Source: an uncultured Bacteroidales bacterium (lineage in GTDB: Bacteria; Bacteroidota; Bacteroidia; Bacteroidales; Paludibacteraceae). Taken from it: a stretch of 12,391 bases of DNA. Of the stretch, positions 7,472 to 12,391 are shown in pieces. Made by a program: the position numbers and the translations under genes. How positions within the stretch are numbered: position 1 is the first letter of the stretch; each line of letters starts with the position of its first letter. A model generated the notes under the pieces. It saw only the letters and a program-made list of their open reading frames with translations. It ran no database searches and was not told the origin of the DNA. The DNA is taken from NCBI GenBank assembly GCA_937886455.1, contig CALGCU010000031.1, forward strand, positions 1-12,391. Reading direction: 5' to 3'.

Positions 7472-8845
7472 TTATTTTGTTCTATCACCGATATAAGAGC
7501 GTACACAGCGGAATCCGATGTACGGACGGCTTTCATATTGATATTCATAAGTACGCATACCGCATTGCAGATATGCTGCAACATCTTTCCATGATCCGCC
7601 TTTGATTACTTTTCTTTTCAAGACAGAAGGGTCAGTTTTCTTAGCATCAAATTGTGATTTTGGGTTCATATCATTTACCCAAGAGTTAGATGCTCCGCTA
7701 TATGCGTCAGATGTCCATTCAGCCACATTACCAGCCATATCAAACAGACCGAAGTCATTAGGTGCAAATGAAGCGACTTTCATTGTAGTAGAACCGGTAT
7801 CATCAGTATATCTACCGCGTAAAGGTTTGAAGTTAGCTAAGAAACAACCTTTATTGTCGCGTACATAGTTACCTCCCCAAGGATATAGCGCCATTTTTCT
7901 TCCACCTCTTGCAGCATATTCCCATTCAGCTTCAGTAGGTAATCTATAATCTTGTGCTTGCACTCTGTGTGCACCATTAAAGAAAGAAGTTCTCCAATGA
8001 CAGAAGGCATAAGCTTGTTCCCATGTAACACCCACTACCGGATATTGAGCATATCCCGGGTGTGAGAAGTACATTTTCAACATAGGTTCGTTGTATGCGT
8101 ATTGGAAGTCACGCACCCACATCATAGTATCCGGATAGATACCTACAATACGATTAGAGAAGAAGTCACGACGTTTTGTCAGTTTACGTATGATTGTAGT
8201 GTCATGAATAGTTCCATCTTCATCAATCCAGCAACTATCCACTCTAACCTTTGCATTTTTAGGATATTTACCAGTGGTTACGTCCAACTTGTTAGCCAAT
8301 TTAGCCGCTTCGTCATAGTTAATCCATTCATAACGATATCTCAAGAGAGAAACATTGATGATGCTTTCTTCCTCATAGTTGAGTTGGTTGAATACTTCCA
8401 ACATATCATAGTCCTTAGTATTCCAAGGCACCGGTCTTTTCCAGTTTAATGGCACTCTTGTTTCAGTTGTAGATCCTTCTTCTTCGTAATACATATCATC
8501 TGAGTAGATACCATATTCTTCATATCCAGCTTCGATGAGCAAAGTACGAGCTATAGAGTCGCGCACCCAGAAAACGAATTGCTTGTATTCATCATTCGTA
8601 ATTTCTGTTTCATCCATCCAGAATGCGTCTACGCTCACAGATACAGAGCGGTCACTACTTGATGTTGCGAAAGGGTTTTGTGCGTCATCACCTTTCATGT
8701 AGGCACCTTGTTTTACATATACCATTCCATAAGGGTTAGCCTCACTGAAATTACCTTTTGTTCCAAGTCCTACTAATTCACCTGCCGGCTTGTTGCACGC
8801 AGCCAGCAACATAGATACCAATACTAAGGGCAGAAACTTCTTCAT
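7472..8845 (-). CDS. porK: Type IX secretion ring lipoprotein PorK/GldK
   Basis: PorK is the lipoprotein subunit of the PorK-PorN ring, anchored in the inner leaflet of the outer membrane. The signal MKKFLPLVLVSMLLAAC ends in a lipobox (LLAAC), so Cys17 would be lipidated. The rest is a formylglycine-generating-enzyme/sulfatase-modifying-factor fold. It shows NPYGMVYVKQGAYMKGDD at 37-54, DETEITNDEYKQFV at 78-91, PVVGVTWEQAYAFCHWR at 269-285, RLPTEAEWEYAARGG at 301-315, FDMAGNVAEWTSDA at 368-381, KGGSW at 415-419 and IGFRC at 443-447. An insertion of about 160 residues separates the first two blocks from the rest, as usual for GldK/PorK, where the fold is structural rather than catalytic. It heads the porK-L-M-N run and has a strong promoter of its own 97 bp upstream. 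Confidence 0.96.
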   Translation of the reverse strand: MKKFLPLVLVSMLLAACNKPAGELVGLGTKGNFSEANPYGMVYVKQGAYMKGDDAQNPFATSSSDRSVSVSVDAFWMDETEITNDEYKQFVFWVRDSIARTLLIEAGYEEYGIYSDDMYYEEEGSTTETRVPLNWKRPVPWNTKDYDMLEVFNQLNYEEESIINVSLLRYRYEWINYDEAAKLANKLDVTTGKYPKNAKVRVDSCWIDEDGTIHDTTIIRKLTKRRDFFSNRIVGIYPDTMMWVRDFQYAYNEPMLKMYFSHPGYAQYPVVGVTWEQAYAFCHWRTSFFNGAHRVQAQDYRLPTEAEWEYAARGGRKMALYPWGGNYVRDNKGCFLANFKPLRGRYTDDTGSTTMKVASFAPNDFGLFDMAGNVAEWTSDAYSGASNSWVNDMNPKSQFDAKKTDPSVLKRKVIKGGSWKDVAAYLQCGMRTYEYQYESRPYIGFRCVRSYIGDRTK

Positions 8846-8912
8846 GCTGTTATTTATGTTATTTAAGTTGTTATATTCTAATTCTTAATTTTATTTTTTC
8901 TCAAAAATGATA

Positions 8913-8931
8913 TTTAGACTCAACGTCTAAA
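8913..8931 (-). promoter_or_regulatory. Hairpin at the 5' end of the porK leader
   Basis: A perfect 7-bp inverted repeat (TTTAGAC at 8913-8919, GTCTAAA at 8925-8931) encloses a 5-nt loop. It sits directly downstream of the porK promoter, so the predicted transcript would begin within a few bases of the stem. It is not followed by a U-run on the minus strand, so a terminator for porP is unlikely. A 5' stabilising stem or a protein-binding site is an inference. Confidence 0.45.
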
Positions 8932-8941
8932 AAGGATAACG

Positions 8942-8973
8942 CAAAAATACTTATTTTATTGCATTCTCCCAAA
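8942..8973 (-). promoter_or_regulatory. Bacteroidetes sigma-ABfr-type promoter for porK-L-M-N
   Basis: On the minus strand, TTTG (8970-8973) is followed by a 20-bp spacer and TATTTTTG (8942-8949). This matches the Bacteroidetes consensus TTTG-N19-21-TAnnTTTG at every fixed base. It lies in the 139-bp gap after porP, so transcription would start near 8935 and leave a leader of about 90 nt before the porK ATG. Confidence 0.75.
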
Positions 8974-8984
8974 TTACTTTTTTA

Positions 8985-9935
8985 TTATAATATTCGAATA
9001 CTTTTATATTTGCTTGTATTCTTTTGTCTTAAAATATCAAAACTATATGCCAAATATATTTCGTGTGATCCCCAAACGCCATGATTTAACAGTTTTGTTG
9101 TTGGGAGTTCATACGTGTATCCAGCCGTGAGTCCCGCAATAATATCCATCCCGATTAAAATTCCCACTGCATCTTGCAATCTCCACATGATACCACCTCT
9201 ATATTTTTGGTTATATTCCATCATTGCTGTCAGTGCGATACTCCATGTAGCGAAGTCAGTCTGCATCAGTGCCGATGGTTTAAATTCCAATTTTGTATCT
9301 TTTATTTTGCATGCATATCCCCCCATTACTGTCATGATACCTCTTACTGTGAGGTAAGAATAATCAGTCCAGTTAATTCGTGGATAGTTCAGGTGTCTAA
9401 AAGATGCTCCTACAAACCAATTCTCCGCAGTGTAAGCAACACCAACCGACATATCAAAATTCATAGCTTCCTCTTCTGTGCTTGGTATGAAGGTATCTCC
9501 TGTGATGTCGTGATAATCCGATTCAATATCAGTTATGACGCTATCCCCTTGGAATCCTACACTTACAAACCCCAATCCGACTCCTGCACTCAAATATCCT
9601 TTTCCCAATTTATGTCTATATGCATATTGGAAATCGACCATTTTATTAGAGAGTAATCCAATGCTCTCATTTGTGAAGTGCACCGCTGCTCCATGTTTAG
9701 TTTTTTTTATGGGGAATGGTGATTCCACATGAAACATGGTAGTTTGCGGCATTTTCGGCAGTCCCGCATATTGCATTCTGTGAAGCCCAGCTACCGTCAG
9801 CATATTGCTGTTTCCCGCCGCTGCGGGATTGTAGCTTGATTGAAAAAACATATAATGTGCTGTTTGTGCATCAAATTGCGCATAAGCCACTATTGTGACG
9901 CACCATAACAGCAAGCTGGCTACACATTTTTTCAT
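8985..9935 (-). CDS. porP: Type IX secretion outer-membrane protein PorP/SprF family
   Basis: PorP is an outer-membrane beta-barrel protein of the PorP/SprF family that works with the T9SS and, in Porphyromonas gingivalis, is needed for secretion. The 316-residue protein starts with a signal peptide (MKKCVASLLLWCVTIVAYA, likely cut after A19) and then the family hallmark HYMFFQSSYNPAAAGNSN at 27-44. Alternating, aromatic-rich stretches typical of outer-membrane strands run to the end, including YRHKLGKGYLSAGVGLGFVSVG and ENWFVGASFRHLNYPR. The C-terminal stretch LAYSFDIL also resembles a strand. It is the first gene of the T9SS block, but a separate promoter follows it, so its level could differ from the rest. 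Several SprF/PorP paralogues usually exist per genome; adjacency to porK supports this one being the core PorP. Confidence 0.94.
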   Translation of the reverse strand: MKKCVASLLLWCVTIVAYAQFDAQTAHYMFFQSSYNPAAAGNSNMLTVAGLHRMQYAGLPKMPQTTMFHVESPFPIKKTKHGAAVHFTNESIGLLSNKMVDFQYAYRHKLGKGYLSAGVGLGFVSVGFQGDSVITDIESDYHDITGDTFIPSTEEEAMNFDMSVGVAYTAENWFVGASFRHLNYPRINWTDYSYLTVRGIMTVMGGYACKIKDTKLEFKPSALMQTDFATWSIALTAMMEYNQKYRGGIMWRLQDAVGILIGMDIIAGLTAGYTYELPTTKLLNHGVWGSHEIYLAYSFDILRQKNTSKYKSIRIL

Positions 9936-9954
9936 TCTTTATTTTGAGTCCATT

Positions 9955-9979
9955 CATGCTTTTCTTATTTGAAAGCATG
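9955..9979 (-). other. Inverted repeat between the DUF2795 gene and porP
   Basis: CATGCTTT (9955-9962) and AAAGCATG (9972-9979) form a perfect 8-bp stem with a 9-nt loop in the 51 bp between the DUF2795 stop and the porP start. On the minus strand the following bases are A-rich rather than U-rich, so it is a poor intrinsic terminator. It may be a weak terminator, an mRNA-processing stem or an operator close to the porP start. I saw no good promoter match for porP in this gap. Confidence 0.4.
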
Positions 9980-9986
9980 TGATTCA

Positions 9987-10208
9987 TCAATATTCTTCTT
10001 CGTCAAAGAAAAAATCTTCTTTACTTGGATAATCCGGCCAAATATCCTCTATTGATTCATAGGTTTCTCCCTCATCTTCAATCTCTTGTAAGTTTTCAAT
10101 AACTTCCATTGGGGCACCCGATCTCATTGCATAGTCAATCAATTCATCTTTCGTTGCCGGCCAGGGAGCGTCCTCTATTTTTGAAGCTAATTCTAATGTC
10201 CAATACAT
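9987..10208 (-). CDS. DUF2795 domain small acidic protein
   Basis: This is a 73-residue soluble acidic protein. It begins MYWTLELASKIEDAPWPATK, continues DELIDYAMRSGAPMEVIENL and ends in a very acidic tail (SKEDFFFDEEEY). The pattern in which a helix-turn of the type WPATKDELIDYA is followed by a variable acidic end matches what I remember as DUF2795 proteins, widespread in Bacteroidota. No enzymatic motif is seen and its function is unknown. It has its own promoter match at 10264-10294 and precedes porP in the same direction, so read-through into porP is possible, though an 8-bp inverted repeat intervenes. The ATG is the only start that keeps the conserved N-terminus. Confidence 0.88.
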   Translation of the reverse strand: MYWTLELASKIEDAPWPATKDELIDYAMRSGAPMEVIENLQEIEDEGETYESIEDIWPDYPSKEDFFFDEEEY

Positions 10209-10263
10209 AAATAACTCATTATTAGCGCCTTAACAAAACGCATTCTATTTACAAACATTTTCG

Positions 10264-10294
10264 CAAAAGTAAGCAAATATTTTATTAGGACAAT
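10264..10294 (-). promoter_or_regulatory. Bacteroidetes-type promoter for the DUF2795 gene (and perhaps porP)
   Basis: On the minus strand, ATTG (10291-10294), a 19-bp spacer and TACTTTTG (10264-10271) match TTTG-N19-21-TAnnTTTG with one mismatch, in the -33 box. A start near 10257 would give a leader of about 50 nt. It lies in the 103-bp gap after the adenosyltransferase gene, so the DUF2795 gene need not depend on that operon. Confidence 0.6.
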
Positions 10295-10311
10295 GCTTTT
10301 CTTTTATTTTC

Positions 10312-10836
10312 TCACAAAAATTTTTCTTCACTCTCCATTATAGCCATTTTTCTTGCCAACAAAAAGAAGAAATCAGACAATCTATTCACAAAAATTAACA
10401 GTATTTGAGGTTGCGTTTGGATTGTGTGCAGGTGGTAAATATTTCTTTCCATTCTTCTTGTTACACATCTGCAGACATGTGCTTGTGCAGTAGCTTTACC
10501 TCCTGTTGGCAATACAAATCCTTTCATAGGAGGTAATTGTTGTTCATATTGTTCAATGAGTAGTTCCAGATTCGTAACATCTTGTGTTGTCAGATGCATT
10601 TTTTTTCTTTTTTCTTCAGGTGTGGCCAAGTCAGTTCCCAGATCAAACAATTTTCTTTGCAAGTCAGATAATTGTTCTTTTTGTTGTTGTGGCACCCATT
10701 CCATCAACAATCCCACGTGAGCATTCAATTCATCAGCAGTGCCATAAGCTTCGAGTCTTGCATCATCCTTATGTACTCTCACATTACCTATTAGTGCAGT
10801 TGTTCCGTCATCTCCTGTTTTGGTAGTTATTTTCAT
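10312..10836 (-). CDS. Cob(I)alamin adenosyltransferase, PduO type
   Basis: This enzyme moves the 5'-deoxyadenosyl group of ATP to cob(I)alamin, making coenzyme B12 for radical mutases such as methylmalonyl-CoA mutase. The 174-residue protein shows the family ATP-binding N-terminus TKTGDDGTTAL (5-15), the block DARLEAYGTADELNAHVG (25-42), the arginine-rich active-site helix TRRMER (126-131) and the closing motif FVNRLSDFFFLLAR (149-162). These are the signatures of the PduO/MMAB type rather than the CobA/CobO or EutT types. Length fits the single-domain form. No other B12 genes are nearby, so the context does not say which mutase it serves. It follows the methyltransferase gene by 31 bp and is probably cotranscribed with it; no hairpin terminator is evident after its TGA. 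Confidence 0.94.
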   Translation of the reverse strand: MKITTKTGDDGTTALIGNVRVHKDDARLEAYGTADELNAHVGLLMEWVPQQQKEQLSDLQRKLFDLGTDLATPEEKRKKMHLTTQDVTNLELLIEQYEQQLPPMKGFVLPTGGKATAQAHVCRCVTRRMERNIYHLHTIQTQPQILLIFVNRLSDFFFLLARKMAIMESEEKFL

Positions 10837-10867
10837 GGTTGCTATAATTGTATATTATGTGTAGTGG

Positions 10868-11641
10868 TTATATATAGTATGTTTTCTTTTGTAGTTTTTC
10901 ATCAAAGAATACAAGTCCAAATCTACTTAGTTGCAGCGCTGCAGTTACTTTGTCGTGTTGTACAATTTGTTTCCACGCTTGGTTCATTTGAAAAGACGTA
11001 TTGATGTCATCAAAGACAAAGACAGACGAAGGAGTTGTCCAATTGACACATTCATTAAAATAGAGCAAGGTGTGTTGCAGGGTGTGATTTGCATCAAAAT
11101 AGACCATATCAAAAGGTTCGTATTGCGTGAGGGTATTCTTAAGATTAGCAGTGATATCCCCTTGTATGAATGTGATGTTATTAAGATTTGCTTTATGGGC
11201 GGTTTGTTTTGCAATTTTAATCAGTTGATCACTTCCTTCCATTGTCACGCACTTAACTTTGCTACCAGTTGATGCAAGATAAGTTGTTGTTATGCCAAGT
11301 GAGGTGCCGAGTTCCAAAATACTCTTTGCTTGTATGTATCTTGCTATTCTAAACAAGGTTTGTGCATCCTTTGGTGTTGCGAGTGATGTTTTTGCGATTT
11401 TCGCAATGCTTCTTTGCTCAGATTTACCCGTTCCGAAATCTTGTACAAAGATTTTTTGATTAGAGTGTCTGAGTGAGTTTCTAATTGCTTCAATTTTTGC
11501 AAAACAATAATATGGATGTTTATTTCTCAACACTTGTTGTACCAATCCGAATAAAAATGGTGAATGGATACCAAATCCTCTTCTATTTTTGGCTTTGAAC
11601 AGGTGTGTTAGTTTAAGAGCAAGATGTTGAGTTATTTTCAT
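10868..11641 (-). CDS. Class I SAM-dependent methyltransferase (O-methyltransferase-like)
   Basis: This is a 257-residue Rossmann-fold methyltransferase. The SAM-binding glycine motif is ELGTSLG at 110-116. It is followed by VTMEGSD at 132-138, whose Glu would bind the SAM ribose, then GDI at 161-163, the catalytic-domain strand FDMVYFDANH at 177-186 and VFDDI at 209-213. The two Asp-rich sites resemble metal-dependent O-methyltransferases of the catechol/caffeoyl-CoA type, but no substrate can be named. The N-terminal 100 residues carry RRGFGIHSPFLFGLV (20-34) and VQDFGTGKS (66-74), which I recall from a group of Bacteroidota-specific methyltransferases. It is the first gene of a likely two-gene unit with the adenosyltransferase and has a promoter match about 75 bp upstream. 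Confidence 0.88.
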   Translation of the reverse strand: MKITQHLALKLTHLFKAKNRRGFGIHSPFLFGLVQQVLRNKHPYYCFAKIEAIRNSLRHSNQKIFVQDFGTGKSEQRSIAKIAKTSLATPKDAQTLFRIARYIQAKSILELGTSLGITTTYLASTGSKVKCVTMEGSDQLIKIAKQTAHKANLNNITFIQGDITANLKNTLTQYEPFDMVYFDANHTLQHTLLYFNECVNWTTPSSVFVFDDINTSFQMNQAWKQIVQHDKVTAALQLSRFGLVFFDEKLQKKTYYI

Positions 11642-11716
11642 TTGTCTATTTAGATAAGGTATCCACTACGAGGATTATTAAACATCAGAAAGAGCGATTA
11701 GTATATTCCTCGTGGA

Positions 11717-11747
11717 CAAAGTTACTGAATTATTTTTTTACTACAGA
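11717..11747 (-). promoter_or_regulatory. Bacteroidetes-type promoter for the methyltransferase unit
   Basis: On the minus strand, TCTG (11744-11747), a 19-bp spacer and TAACTTTG (11717-11724) match TTTG-N19-21-TAnnTTTG with one mismatch, in the -33 box. A start near 11710 leaves a leader of about 70 nt. An inverted repeat, CTGAATT (11725-11731) and AATTCAG (11750-11756), brackets the spacer and the -33 box and could be an operator. Confidence 0.6.
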
Positions 11748-11897
11748 TGAATTCAGCAAGTTTTTTTTGATAAGATGACGATTGAGCAGACAGCAAATTC
11801 CCTTATAAGAGTCATTATTTTCACAGAAGCAACATATTTATGCGATAAAGGATATTGATTTAGTGATTGCATTATTTATATTGCTTGATGGTATCTT

Positions 11898-11963
11898 TAT
11901 CCTACGTGTATCTTACGTGTATCCTACGACTATCCTACGACTATCCTACGTGTATCCTACGTG
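11898..11963. repeat. Six tandem copies of an 11-bp repeat (TATCCTACGTG)
   Basis: Six head-to-tail 11-bp units with no spacers start at 11898, 11909, 11920, 11931, 11942 and 11953. All read TATCCTACG plus two bases, except that unit 2 has T for C at position 5. The two closing bases run TG, TG, AC, AC, TG, TG, a symmetric pattern. A truncated unit (TATCTT, 11892-11897) precedes the array. The units lie in non-coding DNA between two divergently oriented transcription units. Confidence 0.95.
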
Positions 11964-11995
11964 TTTTGTAGGTGTTAGGGTGCTCACCATGTTCA

Positions 11996-12018
11996 CTACA
12001 GGACGGCTTCGTCTGTAG
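11996..12018. other. Stable hairpin downstream of the tandem repeats
   Basis: CTACAG-ACG (11996-12005, with one bulged G) pairs with CGT-CTGTAG (12010-12018) around a 4-nt loop. A short T-run (TTTT, 12021-12024) follows on the + strand, giving a weak terminator appearance, but no + strand gene leads into it. The left arm can instead pair with TGTAGGTG at 11967-11974, so two alternative folds exist. Confidence 0.55.
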
Positions 12019-12167
12019 GATTTTCGCAAGCGAGGTAGAGGGGATTGACAGGGGAATTAGTGATATAGCAATATAGTAGGACCAGTGGCTCGAGTAGTTC
12101 CGGTGGAATTATGAGTTTAAAGTCAATCGGGATATTTTTGATGTTTCGTATGATTTAGGTTGATTGA

Positions 12168-12199
12168 TTTGTTTTATTTGATGATATGATTTATTTTTG
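12168..12199 (+). promoter_or_regulatory. Bacteroidetes sigma-ABfr-type promoter, + strand
   Basis: TTTG (12168-12171), a 20-bp spacer and TATTTTTG (12192-12199) match TTTG-N19-21-TAnnTTTG at every fixed base. Transcription would start near 12206 and run off the right part of the window. A second -7-like TATTTTTG at 12133-12140 lacks a good -33 partner. Confidence 0.65.
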
Positions 12200-12205
12200 C
12201 AGTGT

Positions 12206-12383
12206 GAAACTAATATAATTAAACAAATAATAATTTGCCTATGAAACATTAGCGTATTATTGTACGCACATCATGAAATATAGAAAAAAGCGTTTTAGCA
12301 TTATTCTTTGCTCAAAAAGTTTGGCGACTGAATGGCAAAAAAGAATGATAGTTAAAATGCTCGTGTGTAAGCACGGGCTTTTA
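12206..12383 (+). ncRNA. Candidate small structured RNA of about 180 nt
   Basis: Between the + strand promoter and a terminator-like hairpin there is no credible protein gene, but there is consistent secondary structure. A small stem is formed by GCGTA/TACGC (12252-12256 with 12263-12267). A long one is formed by TTTTA/TAAAA (12293-12297 with 12353-12357), a small internal loop, and a 10-bp stem (12300-12309 with 12340-12349, one wobble). The start is inferred from the promoter. I do not recognise a known RNA family; the length is near that of 6S RNA, but I cannot show the fold. It could instead be the 5' leader of a gene beyond the window. Confidence 0.35.
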
Positions 12384-12384
12384 G
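12354..12384 (+). terminator. Terminator-like hairpin ending the candidate RNA
   Basis: GCTCGTG (12359-12365) pairs with CACGGGC (12372-12378), with one G-U, around a 6-nt loop. AAAA precedes the stem and TTTT follows it. The T-run is short, so efficiency is uncertain, and the same element could act on the minus strand. Its A-run overlaps the closing stem of the long hairpin before it. Confidence 0.5.
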
Positions 12385-12391
12385 TTATTCT

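Larger units (their letters stand above)
11642..12391. other. 750-bp intergenic region without a convincing protein gene
   Basis: No frame holds a recognisable protein. From left to right the region holds the methyltransferase leader and promoter (to 11747), about 130 bp of AT-rich DNA with nothing identified, the 11-bp tandem repeats (11898-11963) and a chain of hairpins (11967-12018). About 140 bp of unexplained DNA follow, then a + strand promoter (12168-12199) and a structured stretch ending in a terminator-like hairpin (12200-12384). The only open frame of note runs from ATG 12273 to the right edge (39 codons, no family resemblance) and crosses the hairpins, so I do not call it as a gene. 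Confidence 0.7.

Noticed and set aside
7472..8845. PorK as an active formylglycine-generating enzyme or sulfatase activator
   Set aside because: It has the fold, but the lipobox, the long insertion and the porL-M-N neighbours identify it as the GldK/PorK structural ring protein.
9174..9656. 160-codon + strand ORF opposite porP
   Set aside because: It is a frame shadow of porP: no family resemblance, odd Cys/Ser/His-rich composition, and porP itself is clearly coding on the other strand.
10837..10867. Separate promoter for the cob(I)alamin adenosyltransferase gene
   Set aside because: The 31-bp gap has only a TATAAT-like string and no TTTG/TAnnTTTG pair, so cotranscription with the methyltransferase gene is simpler.
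11662..11715. Terminator-like pairing of CCACTACGAGG with CCTCGTGG
   Set aside because: It needs a 3-nt bulge and a loop of about 29 nt, has no T-run, and overlaps the methyltransferase leader; probably chance.
11898..11963. CRISPR array
   Set aside because: The units are only 11 bp and adjoin directly with no spacers, and no cas genes are in the window.
12273..12391. Open frame from ATG 12273 to the right edge as a gene start (MKYRKKRFSII...)
   Set aside because: It is only 39 codons, resembles no family, and overlaps two hairpins and a terminator-like element. It stays possible if the frame continues beyond the window, so it is mentioned under the RNA candidate instead.

Overview
The window looks chromosomal and comes from a member of the Bacteroidota, most likely the order Bacteroidales. 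It carries the five-gene type IX secretion core in the Porphyromonas-like order porP-porK-porL-porM-porN. It also has AT-rich intergenic DNA with Bacteroidetes-type promoters (-33 TTTG, 19-21 bp spacer, -7 TAnnTTTG), and most genes lack Shine-Dalgarno sequences. I cannot name the genus.

Layout, left to right: the 3' end of ung (+) converges on queA with only 2 bp between them. All other recognised protein genes are on the minus strand and are read from right to left. Positions 191-3900 hold queA, truB, uppP, a small DUF3098 membrane-protein gene and ftsX, packed as one likely operon in transcription order ftsX, DUF3098, uppP, truB, queA. A hairpin terminator at 3949-3984 separates this operon from the T9SS block at 4007-9935. 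Within that block porP is followed by a 139-bp gap that holds an excellent promoter and a leader hairpin for porK-L-M-N. Upstream of porP lie a 73-residue DUF2795 gene with its own promoter, a PduO-type cob(I)alamin adenosyltransferase gene and a class I SAM methyltransferase gene.

How the genes fit together: PorL and PorM form the inner-membrane proton-driven motor, with the key Glu (PorL E58) and Arg (PorM R12) both present. PorK (lipoprotein) and PorN form the periplasmic ring under the outer membrane, and PorP is the outer-membrane beta-barrel partner. FtsX and UppP act in cell-envelope construction, while TruB and QueA modify tRNA.

The last 750 bp (11642-12391) have no convincing protein gene but are rich in structure. 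They contain a methyltransferase promoter, six tandem 11-bp repeats, a chain of mutually exclusive hairpins, and on the + strand a near-ideal promoter followed about 160 bp later by a terminator-like hairpin. The last pair is consistent with an unannotated small RNA. This is the least explained part of the window.
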